A stretch of DNA of 64,000 nucleotides from Dyadobacter sp. CECT 9275. GTDB taxonomy: Bacteria > Bacteroidota > Bacteroidia > Cytophagales > Spirosomataceae. The position numbers and the translations under genes are program-made. The stretch spans positions 903,001 through 967,000 of the forward strand of contig NZ_CAJRAF010000001.1 in the NCBI RefSeq assembly GCF_907164905.1, written 5' to 3'. Positions 55,356-64,000 of this stretch are shown here, piece after piece; the first letter of the stretch is position 1; the number at the start of each line of letters is the position of its first letter. Under the pieces are notes generated by a model. That model made no database searches and was not told the DNA's origin. It worked only from the letters and a program-made list of their open reading frames with translations.

Positions 55356-57434
55356 ATGATGCGTTCTGAACTTCTATTTCAAACCCCATACTGGTTTATT
55401 GTTTTCTGCTTTGCAGCCGGAAGTTTATACGCTTATCTTTTGTATCAACCTACAGCCTCCTGGGGAAAGAAGCTGAACTATACTCTTGCATTTTTGCGCG
55501 GAATATCAGTTGCGCTGGTTGTTTTTCTGTTATTAAGCCCCCTGGTTCACCGGACAGAAACGATTGTAGATAAGGCTAAAATTGTTTTTGCCATTGATAA
55601 TTCAGAATCTGTCCGCAGGTACGGACCCAAGGCAATCGGGCAGATTTCAGCTGCAATCGGGCAACTCAGTGATGCAGGTTTTGAGGTGGATTTTCAGGTA
55701 CTCAACAAGGATCAGAAGGTATCTGCAATTGATTCGGTGCGGTTTGATCAGAAAAAAACGGATCTCTCTGCTTTGCTGAAGATGGTTAAAAGCAATTATG
55801 AAGGTTCCAATTTAACAGATGTCATACTGCTCAGTGACGGGATTGTGACCCAGGGGACCTCACCAGCTTTTGGACAGTATCCTTTCCGCATCAGTAGCAT
55901 TGCCGTTGGGGATACAGTACCTGTGGCAGATATCAGCATTAAGGACGTAATACATAACAAAGTGGCGTACCTGGGGAATGAATTTCCCCTGCGGGCTGAA
56001 ATTGTAGCACACGGCCTTTCCGGCAAAACTACCCATGTTACGCTCCGGCAGGGAGGAAAGGTGATTGCAACAGAAAAAGTGATCATTGACCAAAAGGATT
56101 TTTACAAGACTTACGAGTTTAAAACTTCTTCAGCAGAAAAGGGGCTTCAGCATTATACTGTTGAACTGGGAAATGTAGCCGGAGAGAAGGTGGTCCGTAA
56201 CAACAAAAAGGAAATATACATTGATATCATTGATGGCCGTCAGCGGATTCTGCTGATGGCCATGGCGCCGCATCCGGATATCAAGGCATTCAGGAATTTG
56301 ATTGAAGCGAATGATAATTATGAGCTGGAGGTACAAACACTAAGTATTTCCAACAGTCCCCCCGTAAGTAGCAAGCCTTACGACCTGGTCATATTACATC
56401 AGATACCCAATGTCCTGGGCCTTGGAAACGCCTCGGTCCGGAAATTCGTGGATGCTAAAGTGCCCTTATTCTTCGTGCTCGGGAATCAATCGGCTATCCC
56501 GCTGGTTAATTCGTTCAGCCGTGCACTAGCCATAAACGTAACAGGTACCCAGACAGACCGGGTATCAGCAAGATTTAACACTTCATTCCAGCAACTGAAT
56601 TTTGATGCGGAAAGTCTTAAGCTGCTGGAAAGGCTGCCACCGTTGTCGGTCCCCTTTGGGGAATATAATGTGCTGTCGGGTTCTGAGACAATTCTGTTTC
56701 AGAAAGTAGGTACGTTACCAACCCGTAAACCTTTATTGTTGTTAAATACGGCGGCTGAGCCGAAAACTGCCATTCTGGCCGGGGAGGGAATATGGCAATG
56801 GCGGCAGGAGGAGTTTGCGCTGACTGACAAGCAGGATGTTGTAGACAACCTTTTTCAGAAAGTAATTCAGATATTGGCGGTCAAAGAAGACAAGCGAAAG
56901 TTCAGAGTATACCCGGTAAAGGGGGAGTTTGAAACCGGTGAACAGGTCGTTTTCCAGACCGAAATTTACAATGATATTTACGAAGAGCTTTACGGACAGG
57001 AAGTGAAGCTGGTAATAACCAATGAAAAAGGTGCAGCAAGACAGTTCTCCTATGTTCATTCCCGGGAAAATGCACGATTTAATATATCGGGCCTCCCGGA
57101 GGGTGCCTATAGGTTTCAAGCAAGTACAGTACTAAAAGGTAAGGATGAGCAGGTGCGTGGGCAGTTTGTCATCAGTGAGCTGGACCAGGAGATGGCGAAT
57201 ACAACAGCAGATTTTAATATGCTCAGGGAACTTTCGGCGCACACGGGCGGAGAATTTCTGAAAGCGGAGGCGCTACCCGGTTTCATAGATAAACTGAAAA
57301 CTAACCGTCCGGCAGATCGGTTGGATGCGCTGGAAAATACCGTGGAACTGATCCACCTGAAATGGCTCTTTTTTGTGATACTTCTCCTTCTTGCCCTGGA
57401 GTGGGGAACGCGGAAATATTTGGGAGGGTATTGA
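55356..57434 (+). CDS. VWA-type membrane protein
   Basis: A 693-residue protein from the ATG at 55356 (the frame could open at a GTG at 55341). Two N-terminal membrane segments (WFIVFCFAAGSLYAYLLY and FLRGISVALVVFLLLSPLV) precede a von Willebrand A-like domain with the metal-site form DNSES in IVFAIDNSESVRRYG and LLSDGIVTQG. A large beta-rich periplasmic part follows, and one membrane segment ends the protein (LKWLFFVILLLLALEWG). This is the layout of BatA-like or glutamine-amidotransferase-like VWA proteins of Bacteroidota, whose function is not settled. Confidence 0.8.
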   Translation: MMRSELLFQTPYWFIVFCFAAGSLYAYLLYQPTASWGKKLNYTLAFLRGISVALVVFLLLSPLVHRTETIVDKAKIVFAIDNSESVRRYGPKAIGQISAAIGQLSDAGFEVDFQVLNKDQKVSAIDSVRFDQKKTDLSALLKMVKSNYEGSNLTDVILLSDGIVTQGTSPAFGQYPFRISSIAVGDTVPVADISIKDVIHNKVAYLGNEFPLRAEIVAHGLSGKTTHVTLRQGGKVIATEKVIIDQKDFYKTYEFKTSSAEKGLQHYTVELGNVAGEKVVRNNKKEIYIDIIDGRQRILLMAMAPHPDIKAFRNLIEANDNYELEVQTLSISNSPPVSSKPYDLVILHQIPNVLGLGNASVRKFVDAKVPLFFVLGNQSAIPLVNSFSRALAINVTGTQTDRVSARFNTSFQQLNFDAESLKLLERLPPLSVPFGEYNVLSGSETILFQKVGTLPTRKPLLLLNTAAEPKTAILAGEGIWQWRQEEFALTDKQDVVDNLFQKVIQILAVKEDKRKFRVYPVKGEFETGEQVVFQTEIYNDIYEELYGQEVKLVITNEKGAARQFSYVHSRENARFNISGLPEGAYRFQASTVLKGKDEQVRGQFVISELDQEMANTTADFNMLRELSAHTGGEFLKAEALPGFIDKLKTNRPADRLDALENTVELIHLKWLFFVILLLLALEWGTRKYLGGY

Positions 57435-57503
57435 AAGAAATCAATATGGCCGACTATGAATTCTTTTTTGATTAAATGCTGCGTTTTGTTGTAGCAACAG
57501 TGA

Positions 57504-58424
57504 ATGAAATACGGAAACGCTTATCAGCATTTGATCCTTACCTTGTTGTTTTGTACACTGTGCAAAACCAGAGTGCTTGGGCAGGCTGATACCTTAAAAG
57601 TTGATTCGGCCGCCAGTATTCACCCCAATTATCCGTTGTTGAGAGGGATATTTGCAGCCCAGTCGGCGCTGTATCTCGGAACAATATATGGCCTGAGCAA
57701 GTCGTGGTATAAAAATCCGCTTACGAAATTCACTGTTAAGGACGATACCCATGAGTGGCTCCAAATGGACAAAATGGGGCATATTTACACAGCCTACCAG
57801 ATCGCACGTCACACTGCTGCGATTTATCGCACAACAGGAATATCAAAAAGACAAATGCTGGTGTATGGTGCGGTTTCAGGTATTATTTTCCAGACACCGA
57901 TCGAAATACTTGATGGTTTTTCTCCAGACTATGGTTTTTCTCCCGGAGATATGATTGCCAATATTTCGGGTTCCGTTTTGTATCTGGGTCAGATAGCCCT
58001 CTGGGACGAAATCCGGATCCAGCCAAAGTTTTCGGCGCATTATACCTCCCTTGCCGGTGTCAGGCCCGGATTGCTCGGGAGTACCCATCAGGAAAGATTA
58101 CTGAAGGATTATAACGGGCAAACCTATTGGTTTTCAGGAAGCCCGGGATCCTTTTACAAAAATGGTAAATGGCCTTCATGGCTTTGTATTTCAATTGGAT
58201 ATGGGATCGATAACATGGTTTCGGCAGAAAGGAGCAAAAGTATTGAAATGGGGTATATTCCTGAGAGGCAGTTCTATCTGTCGCTGGATATTGATCTTAC
58301 AAAAGTGAAAACAAAAAATAAGGTTGTAAAGGTTATTGCTTTTATTGCCAATTCAATAAAAATCCCGGCACCGGCACTGCGCTTCGGTAAAAGGGGAGTT
58401 GATTTTAAACCAATCTATTTCTGA
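57504..58424 (+). CDS. DUF2279-family exported protein
   Basis: A 306-residue protein with an N-terminal signal (about 1-26, ending VLGQ). Residues about 85-165 contain the blocks DKMGHIYTAYQIARHTAAIY and ILDGFSPDYGFSPGDMIANI, which mark the DUF2279 family, with short hydrophobic segments. Its function is unknown; the family is common in Bacteroidota. It begins 69 bases after the VWA gene and is followed by the Smr gene after 50 bases, so it may be part of one plus-strand transcript. Confidence 0.8.
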   Translation: MKYGNAYQHLILTLLFCTLCKTRVLGQADTLKVDSAASIHPNYPLLRGIFAAQSALYLGTIYGLSKSWYKNPLTKFTVKDDTHEWLQMDKMGHIYTAYQIARHTAAIYRTTGISKRQMLVYGAVSGIIFQTPIEILDGFSPDYGFSPGDMIANISGSVLYLGQIALWDEIRIQPKFSAHYTSLAGVRPGLLGSTHQERLLKDYNGQTYWFSGSPGSFYKNGKWPSWLCISIGYGIDNMVSAERSKSIEMGYIPERQFYLSLDIDLTKVKTKNKVVKVIAFIANSIKIPAPALRFGKRGVDFKPIYF

Positions 58425-58474
58425 GGAGGTTATCAGTTAAAGAAATCGTTTCAGAGCAAACAGAATGATACATC

Positions 58475-59449
58475 ATGAATATAGGAGATAAGGTAAGGCT
58501 GGTACACGGACGGGAGGAAGGGATCATCTATGCATTTTTGCCCGGCAACGTGGTTGAAATAGAAATTGAAGATGGCTTCCGGATTCCGGTGCTGCGGAAT
58601 GAGATCGTCACCATATCCCCGGTCGAATCGCAGAGGCTGGTCAAGCCGTTTGAGGCTGCCAAAGCAGCGGATACCGTTTTCAGACCGCAAAAAGTTTTCG
58701 GGGAAAAGGGGATATACCTCGCTTTTGTTGCAGTGAATGACAGGGCTGTAACGGTGCATCTGATCAACAATACAGACTGGATGCTACCGTTTACTGCCTC
58801 GTCGGACCATAACCAGGTAAGGAGCGGACTGGGTGGTGGAACGCTTGAGCCACGTTCTACGCAAAAGCTGACTGAATTGATAACCAAGGATTTTGAGTCG
58901 TGGCCGGTCATGGAGTTTACCTTTCTCTTTTACCGCGAAGGAAATTACATCCTGCCGCAGCCGCTGCATAAAAGACTGAAATGCAGGGCGCAGTCGTTTT
59001 ACAAGAGTAAACGGTCGGCTCCTATTCTTAACAAGGATGCCTTTGTTTATCAACTGGATGAAGAGAATCTCAAAACGCCTGAACCAGGAATGAAGGCGGA
59101 TATTTCCAGCCAGCTGCGTGAGCGGATGATGGAAGGCGCCGGTACGGAACCCGCCAGGATCGAAAAACCGGAAGAAGTATTTGATCTCCATATTGAGAAA
59201 ATTACGGCTGATTTTTCAGGATTATCCAAAGAACAGATACTCAAAAAGCAATTAGCTGCGTTTGAAAATAGCCTTGAGCAGGCTATTGCCTCGGGTATGG
59301 ACCAGATTACGTTCATTCATGGATTAGGAAGCGGCATGTTGCGGGACGAACTGCACCGAAGGCTTAGCAAAAACCAGCATGTGAATTATTTTAAAGACGC
59401 CCAAAAGGAAAAATTCGGATACGGTGCAACCCTCGTCAAAATTAAATAA
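58475..59449 (+). CDS. DUF2027/Smr-domain protein
   Basis: A 324-residue cytosolic protein. The N-terminus (IGDKVRLVHGREEGIIYAFL) is KOW/SH3-like; a middle DUF2027-type beta domain follows (about 70-190); the C-terminal about 85 residues form a Smr domain with FDLHIEKI and ITFIHGLGSGMLRDELHRRL, the HGxG form also found in MutS2. Smr domains act as nucleases or RNA/DNA-binding units. The gene overlaps the next by 26 bases. Confidence 0.87.
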   Translation: MNIGDKVRLVHGREEGIIYAFLPGNVVEIEIEDGFRIPVLRNEIVTISPVESQRLVKPFEAAKAADTVFRPQKVFGEKGIYLAFVAVNDRAVTVHLINNTDWMLPFTASSDHNQVRSGLGGGTLEPRSTQKLTELITKDFESWPVMEFTFLFYREGNYILPQPLHKRLKCRAQSFYKSKRSAPILNKDAFVYQLDEENLKTPEPGMKADISSQLRERMMEGAGTEPARIEKPEEVFDLHIEKITADFSGLSKEQILKKQLAAFENSLEQAIASGMDQITFIHGLGSGMLRDELHRRLSKNQHVNYFKDAQKEKFGYGATLVKIK

Positions 59450-60884
59450 ATACCGGAACACACCTTTGTGGTGTGCTATATTATTGATTCTTACACTCAG
59501 CTTATGGAATTGCGGAAAAAAAAGTACCACACCCAAAGCCCCAATGGAGGAATATAAATATTCGGAAAAAGAAATACAGAGTGAACAGCATCTGTCGGTA
59601 TTGAATGTGCCGGTAGAAATTCCCGTTGCTGAAATTGAAGCGCAGATCAATGCAAAGATCAAAGGTTTGATTTATGAGGACAATAGTTATGAAGATGATA
59701 ATCAGGATAATATCAAGGCAAAAGTATGGAAGCTAAGCCCGATCCGGCTTGTTGCCATTGATTCGTCATTCTTGTTTGAAGTCCCGCTGAAAATATGGGT
59801 AAGTGCAGGTTATAAAATCAGTCCGCTCGGGCTGACCATGTCAGGCTATAAGGACACGGAATTTTCTATACGGATCAGATTCATTACTAAAATCGGAGTT
59901 TCACCAGACTGGAAGGTTGAGGCGGATACTTACGTTGATAGCTACGACTGGATCTCGGAACCGAATATACAGGTAGCGGGTATAAAAATTCCGATCAAAG
60001 GGATGGTAAGCCGGATGATGAATAAGAATTTTGATAAAATCACGGACGCCATCGACGAACATATATCCAGCAACATAGAGTTGAAAAAATACGCCGCCGT
60101 TGCCTGGGATCTGGCCAGGCAGCCGGTATTGTTGTCAAAGGAATATCATACATGGCTTGCTGTGGTACCCGAGGCAGTGGTAATGACTCCGCTAACTGCT
60201 TCCAACGGTGTATTACGCTCGGTCATAGGTATCAAAGGATATACCCAGACCATTACCTCTGCAGATAAACCGCTGGCAACCAAAGGGAGGGGGCTTCCCG
60301 ATCTGGTCATTGCACCGCAGGTACCGGAGCGTTTCAGGATTGCGCTGATCAGCCAGATATCTTATGAAGAGGCCAGCCGGATGGCGGATGAGAAATTCAA
60401 AGGAGAGAAATTTTCGTTCTTAGGAGGCAAGTATAAAGTGGAAATTACATCCATTGAAATGTACGGACAGAACGATAAAATGATTATCAAAGCGGGTTTG
60501 GCAGGTGGTATAAACGGTTATATCTATCTGAAGGGAAATCCATATTATGATCCGGCTACGCAGCAACTATCGTTCAGGAATCTGGATTATGATCTGGATA
60601 CCAGGAGTACCATCTTACGTACCGCTGGATGGCTGCTGCAGGGTCAGTTCAGCCGGATGATGGAGAAAAAAATGACGTTTCCGGTCGGCGACCAGATCAC
60701 CGATACAAAGAAAACAATACAAAAAATACTAGAAAATTACAAAGTAACGGACGGTGTAACCATCAAAGGGAAAATCAAAGAAATAGCACCGGATAAAGTA
60801 TACCTGACACCAAACCACATTTATTCGGTGGTTTTTGCCGACGGTAGTATTAATCTGAGGGTGGAGGGATTGAGGAGTTTTTAA
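59424..60884 (+). CDS. DUF4403-family lipoprotein
   Basis: A 486-residue protein starting at GTG 59424, inside the end of the Smr gene. The start is favoured because it yields a complete lipoprotein signal (LWCAILLILTLSLWNC). The rest matches the DUF4403 type: long beta-rich repeats such as VLNVPVEIPVAEIEAQINAK near the start and KGNPYYDPATQQLSFRNLDY in the second half. Function is unknown; the fold resembles lipid-binding tubular proteins, which is inference. It probably sits in the outer membrane or periplasm. Confidence 0.82.
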   Translation: MQPSSKLNKYRNTPLWCAILLILTLSLWNCGKKSTTPKAPMEEYKYSEKEIQSEQHLSVLNVPVEIPVAEIEAQINAKIKGLIYEDNSYEDDNQDNIKAKVWKLSPIRLVAIDSSFLFEVPLKIWVSAGYKISPLGLTMSGYKDTEFSIRIRFITKIGVSPDWKVEADTYVDSYDWISEPNIQVAGIKIPIKGMVSRMMNKNFDKITDAIDEHISSNIELKKYAAVAWDLARQPVLLSKEYHTWLAVVPEAVVMTPLTASNGVLRSVIGIKGYTQTITSADKPLATKGRGLPDLVIAPQVPERFRIALISQISYEEASRMADEKFKGEKFSFLGGKYKVEITSIEMYGQNDKMIIKAGLAGGINGYIYLKGNPYYDPATQQLSFRNLDYDLDTRSTILRTAGWLLQGQFSRMMEKKMTFPVGDQITDTKKTIQKILENYKVTDGVTIKGKIKEIAPDKVYLTPNHIYSVVFADGSINLRVEGLRSF

Positions 60885-60968
60885 AGAAATTCCCTTAAAC
60901 GGATGTCACTCCCTTATTTTTTTTGTTTTTTATGGTATATTAACTGCAGATCAAAGGAAAGTATTTCT

Positions 60969-60976
60969 TAGCTTTG
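60969..60976 (+). promoter_or_regulatory. -7 box of rnpB
   Basis: TAGCTTTG matches TAnnTTTG and predicts a transcript starting near 60980, at the start of the RNase P RNA. A -33 TTTG is not evident. Confidence 0.5.
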
Positions 60977-60980
60977 TGGT

Positions 60981-61400
60981 CAGGCGAAAGGATTAGGCTG
61001 TTCTACCGCCGCGGTATTTGCCGGGGAGGAAAGTCCGGACAGCATAGAGTACCGTACTTCCTAACGGGAAGGCAGCAGGTTGGGAACGATGTGCTGACAG
61101 CAAGTGCCACAGAAAATGATACCGCCTGGCATGTTTTTTGATGTACCAGGTAAGGGTGAAAAGGTGGAGTAAGAGCCCACCGCTCTTCGGGTAACCGCAG
61201 AGGCACGGTAAACCTTACGGGCTGAAAGATCAAATAGGTGCTGGTTAGTGGGGTTACTCGTCCCCGTTTCTGAAAGGAAGCATCAGCATGGGTAGATCGT
61301 TAGAGATTCCGGGTGACCGGAATCCTGGATAAATGGTAGAAATCTTCCCGAAGCCTGGCTCTGGGAAGAACACAGAATCCGGCTTACAGGCTTAAACCTT
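60981..61400 (+). ncRNA. rnpB: RNase P RNA (class A)
   Basis: The hallmark GAGGAAAGTCCGGACA occurs near 61025-61040, and the matching 3' block ACAGAATCCGGCTTACAG near 61371-61388. AGAGCCCACCG and GGTAAACC (conserved core regions) lie between, in the expected order and spacing. The ends, about 60981 to 61400, are set from a possible P1 pairing (TTAGGCTG near 60993 with CAGGCTTAA near 61387) and the promoter box, and may be off by several bases. This RNA cuts the 5' leader from tRNA precursors. Confidence 0.95.
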
Positions 61401-61455
61401 TTGTCTTATTATTTTTTAACAAGTGAATAATTGAATCACATAACTGGTGTTTCCC

Positions 61456-62976
61456 ATGAAGAAAAAGAATCTTTACATTGCTTTAGTATTTTTGTCCCTT
61501 TTGAGTTTGAATCTTTCTGCACAAAACCGTACTTACGATGGACCTAACAAAATGAATACATGGTCAATTACGGGATACGGAGGGATAACCAAATTCTTTG
61601 GTGATATAAAAGAATACGATTTCAAACTTGGTGAAGACGAAAAACTGACTGGCGGATGGGGGCTCTCGATAAACAAGCAGCTTTCTCCGATCTTCGGTAT
61701 TCAGCTTACCGGTTACAACGGTCGGTTAATGGGTTCCAAGAGCCGTCACTACAGCACGCTTAGCCAGGAAACTTACAAAGTTTCGTTTAACAGCCCATCC
61801 TTTATACAGGCTTCTATTGACGGAACTGTTAACCTGAACCGCCTACTGTTTGGGTATAACAAACTGCGCAGATGGAAATTTGATGCGCACCTTGGTGCTG
61901 GTATCATTTATTATCATACTGACCTGAAAGCGACCAATACGAATCCGCAGAGTCCTGATTTCGGTGATGTTTTTGAAATTTCCACCAATACCGACGGAAG
62001 CTCTAAAACAGCTGGAACCTGGGAAAGAAATGGTTCGACTTATACCCGTGAATGGGTAGTTCCAGCGGGTCTGGCAGTTCATTATGAATTAACTCCACGA
62101 TTCGATATTGGTGTTGACTTTGTTTATAACTATGTTAACACTGAAAAAATGGATGCGACTGTTGGCGATCTTACGGATTATAAGTCGCAGCAAGGGTTAT
62201 GGACATTTGCCAAAGGAGATTCCAAAAACGATGGATGGGGTTTTGTAGGAGTAGCGCTCACCTATAAATTAGGTAAAAATGCAGTGATGGCTAAAAAGGG
62301 TGTCTATGATGCTGGAAGCGGCCGTTATCACCTGCGTTGGGCTGACCCGAAAGCACTGATACCTGTTCCTTACAATCCAACAATGGATGACGCTGATTCT
62401 ATTGCGAAGGCTAATATGCCAAAGCCAGTGGATCCACGTTTGTATACTGATACAGATGGTGATGGTGTTGCTGACTTGTTTGACAAAGAGCCTAATACTC
62501 CTCTCGGAAGTGTAGTATCTGGTGGTGGTGTAGCGATGGATCTTGATAAAATCATCCGGGATGCAATCAAAAATAACCTGCCGAAAGACGAATGCGAGGC
62601 GTTGTTCAGCAACATTGAGTTTGATACTGACAAGTCTATCATTCGTAATGCTTCTAAAGAAACACTGAGCAAGGTAGTTGAACTTTTGAATATGCGTGTA
62701 AATTGCCGTATCGTTCTGGTAGGTCATACAGATGCTCGCGCTTCTGATAGTTACAACGTGGCACTATCCCGCCGCAGGGTGGATGCTGCCAAAAGATTCC
62801 TGGTAAGAGCGGGTCTTCAGGATCCAAGCAGGATTATCGTTGAGTACTACGGTGAGTTGAGACCAATCGCTGAAAATACAACAGTGGAAGGGTTACAGTC
62901 AAACCGTCGGGTGGAAATCAAAATTTTACCACAAAATTCACTTCGTTCGAATTATCCGGCTGGTTTCCAGAGATAA
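61456..62976 (+). CDS. OmpA-family outer-membrane protein
   Basis: A 506-residue protein from the ATG at 61456 (the frame could open three codons earlier at GTG). A signal peptide (ending LSAQ) is followed by a beta-barrel-like part (about 30-280), a calcium-type acidic stretch DTDGDGVADLFDKEP and a C-terminal OmpA domain (FDTDKSIIRN, VLVGHTDARASDSYNVALSR, NRRVEIKI) that binds peptidoglycan. It is likely an abundant envelope-anchoring protein. A strong two-way terminator follows it. Confidence 0.92.
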   Translation: MKKKNLYIALVFLSLLSLNLSAQNRTYDGPNKMNTWSITGYGGITKFFGDIKEYDFKLGEDEKLTGGWGLSINKQLSPIFGIQLTGYNGRLMGSKSRHYSTLSQETYKVSFNSPSFIQASIDGTVNLNRLLFGYNKLRRWKFDAHLGAGIIYYHTDLKATNTNPQSPDFGDVFEISTNTDGSSKTAGTWERNGSTYTREWVVPAGLAVHYELTPRFDIGVDFVYNYVNTEKMDATVGDLTDYKSQQGLWTFAKGDSKNDGWGFVGVALTYKLGKNAVMAKKGVYDAGSGRYHLRWADPKALIPVPYNPTMDDADSIAKANMPKPVDPRLYTDTDGDGVADLFDKEPNTPLGSVVSGGGVAMDLDKIIRDAIKNNLPKDECEALFSNIEFDTDKSIIRNASKETLSKVVELLNMRVNCRIVLVGHTDARASDSYNVALSRRRVDAAKRFLVRAGLQDPSRIIVEYYGELRPIAENTTVEGLQSNRRVEIKILPQNSLRSNYPAGFQR

Positions 62977-62983
62977 CATAGAA

Positions 62984-63038
62984 TCAATAAAAGTAAAAGG
63001 CTGCTCCGATATCCGGGGCAGCCTTTTACTTTTATTGA
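62984..63038. terminator. Bidirectional terminator between the OmpA and CorA genes
   Basis: A perfect 21-base inverted repeat (62984-63004 with 63018-63038) with A-rich left and T-rich right flanks, set between two convergent genes. The GC core AGGCTGC/GCAGCCT is followed by TTTT on either strand. Confidence 0.88.
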
Positions 63039-63065
63039 AGATTCCAATGACGGGAGATTCTCAAA

Positions 63066-64000
63066 TCAGATCCATTTTTTGGTTTTGAAATATATTACCA
63101 TTCCGGCTGTTACTACAATCATAATACCCCAGACACAAAAGTAGCCATAGGGGTGGTGAAGTTCCGGCATATGATCAAAATTCATCCCGTAAACTCCGAC
63201 TATAAAGGTAAGCGGCATAAATATCGCTGAAAAAATGGTGAGTGTTTTCATGACAGAGTTCATCCTGTTACTAATGGTAGAGAGATGTACATCCGCTAAG
63301 CTCGCCAGTACCTCACGATAAGAGTCCACAGTATCAATGATCTGCATAATATGATCGTAAAGATCCCGGTAGTAGGGAATGGTTTCCCGGCTTACCAACG
63401 GATTCTCTTCTCTGATCAACTGATTAATCATATCTCTGATTGGCCAGACGATACGCCTGAGTAAGGTCAATTCTCTTTTAAGGGCATAGAGGTCGGTAAG
63501 GGATAGTTTATCGATTCCGGCCAGAATGGAATCTTCCAGATGATCCATATTGTCACCCAGTTTTTCCAGAACGATGAAATAATTGTCGACAATGACGTCC
63601 ATCAGTGCGAAGAGCAGATAGTCCGCGCCGTTTTTCCTGGTTTTTCCGACAGAGGCTTCAAGCCTGTTTAGCACAGGTATGAATATATCTTCATTCCTTT
63701 CTTCCTGAAATGAAATCAGGAAATGATCTCCGAGGACAAAACTCACGTGCTCGCTGGCAATATCGATAGCCGTGGTATCAGAATAGTGGAGCATTTTCAT
63801 GGTCAGAAATACATGATGATTATCATACACTTCAAGTTTTGGTTTGTGCTCACTGTTCACTACGTCTTCGAGCAGCAGAGGATGAAGGTTGTATAATTTT
63901 CCAAGTTTTTCTATCAGGCTCGTTTCATGTATTCCGTCAACATCAAGCCAGGTGATCTGGTCGGTTTCAGTGGTAGAAGGAATGCAGTCTGCAAGGGTTT
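63066..64000 (-). CDS. corA: CorA-family magnesium/cobalt transporter, N-terminus beyond the window
   Basis: 310 residues are visible and the 5' end is cut off by the right edge. A start at 63860 would be wrong: that codon is GTG within NLHPLLLEDVVNSEHKPKLE, a sequence block normally inside CorA proteins, and the frame stays open to the end. The C-terminus holds two membrane segments around the YGMNF signature (IFMPLTFIVGVYGMNF; YFCVWGIMIVVTAGMVIYF) and ends in basic KTKKWI. It forms a pentameric inner-membrane channel for Mg2+ or Co2+. Confidence 0.92.
   Translation of the reverse strand, partial: TLADCIPSTTETDQITWLDVDGIHETSLIEKLGKLYNLHPLLLEDVVNSEHKPKLEVYDNHHVFLTMKMLHYSDTTAIDIASEHVSFVLGDHFLISFQEERNEDIFIPVLNRLEASVGKTRKNGADYLLFALMDVIVDNYFIVLEKLGDNMDHLEDSILAGIDKLSLTDLYALKRELTLLRRIVWPIRDMINQLIREENPLVSRETIPYYRDLYDHIMQIIDTVDSYREVLASLADVHLSTISNRMNSVMKTLTIFSAIFMPLTFIVGVYGMNFDHMPELHHPYGYFCVWGIMIVVTAGMVIYFKTKKWI

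Noticed and set aside
63066..63860. A complete 264-residue CorA protein starting at 63860
   Set aside because: The supposed start is an internal GTG; the frame continues with CorA-like sequence to the window edge, so the gene is cut off instead.

Overview
The window looks like a chromosomal segment of a Bacteroidota bacterium of the Cytophagales, most like Dyadobacter or a related Spirosomaceae. This rests on two SusC/SusD pairs, an ECF sigma/FecR switch, promoter-like TTTG/TAnnTTTG boxes, moderate GC, and the family types of the housekeeping genes. No tRNA, rRNA operon, CRISPR array, insertion sequence or prophage was seen. Genus assignment is inference.

Layout. (1) 1-5454: the start of an exported enzyme cut by the left edge, a 940-base gene-free stretch with strong inverted repeats, then a minus-strand envelope cluster (two tandem LpxL-type acyltransferases, a GT9 heptosyltransferase-like enzyme) leading into N-carbamoylputrescine amidase, plus a small membrane protein. 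(2) 5455-15080: an assimilatory sulfate cluster, all minus: TauE-like transporter, MetZ-like sulfhydrylase, a PIN toxin-antitoxin pair lodged inside the cluster, CysH, CysD, CysN, a sulfite reductase with an extra C-terminal helical domain, and CobA for siroheme. (3) 15166-33732: a nine-gene minus-strand polysaccharide-utilisation locus (PUL 1): SusC, SusD, a lipoprotein with a flavinylation-type motif, an exported FAD oxidoreductase, a large helical-barrel protein, a sialate-O-acetylesterase-like esterase, a sodium:solute symporter, a GH2 enzyme and a second, cytosolic FAD oxidoreductase. A divergent LacI-type regulator fused to a zinc ribbon (34059-35225) and a 32-base palindromic operator sit at its head. 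(4) 35293-44944: PUL 2, ECF sigma, FecR, STN-containing SusC, SusD and an 824-residue secreted protein of unknown function. (5) 45752-51284: three GH29 alpha-L-fucosidases and a glycosylasparaginase, suggesting attack on fucosylated N-glycan or glycopeptide material. (6) 51422-64000: fatty acid hydroxylase family protein, GT-A-like protein, two SDR enzymes (one FabG), a VWA-type membrane protein, DUF2279, Smr and DUF4403 proteins, RNase P RNA, an OmpA-family protein and a CorA transporter cut by the right edge.

How it works together. The sulfate cluster would reduce sulfate via APS to sulfide and fix it in homocysteine. The two PULs each pair an outer-membrane glycan importer with its own regulator type: LacI-like repression for one, anti-sigma signalling through the STN domain for the other. 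The fucosidase/glycosylasparaginase block sits directly upstream of the sigma gene and may belong functionally to PUL 2. The most unusual signals are the possible flavin-based periplasmic redox pair in PUL 1, the zinc ribbon-LacI fusion with its operator, the toxin-antitoxin pair inside the sulfate cluster, the ATG-less extended TauE gene, and the unexplained structured region near 450-645.
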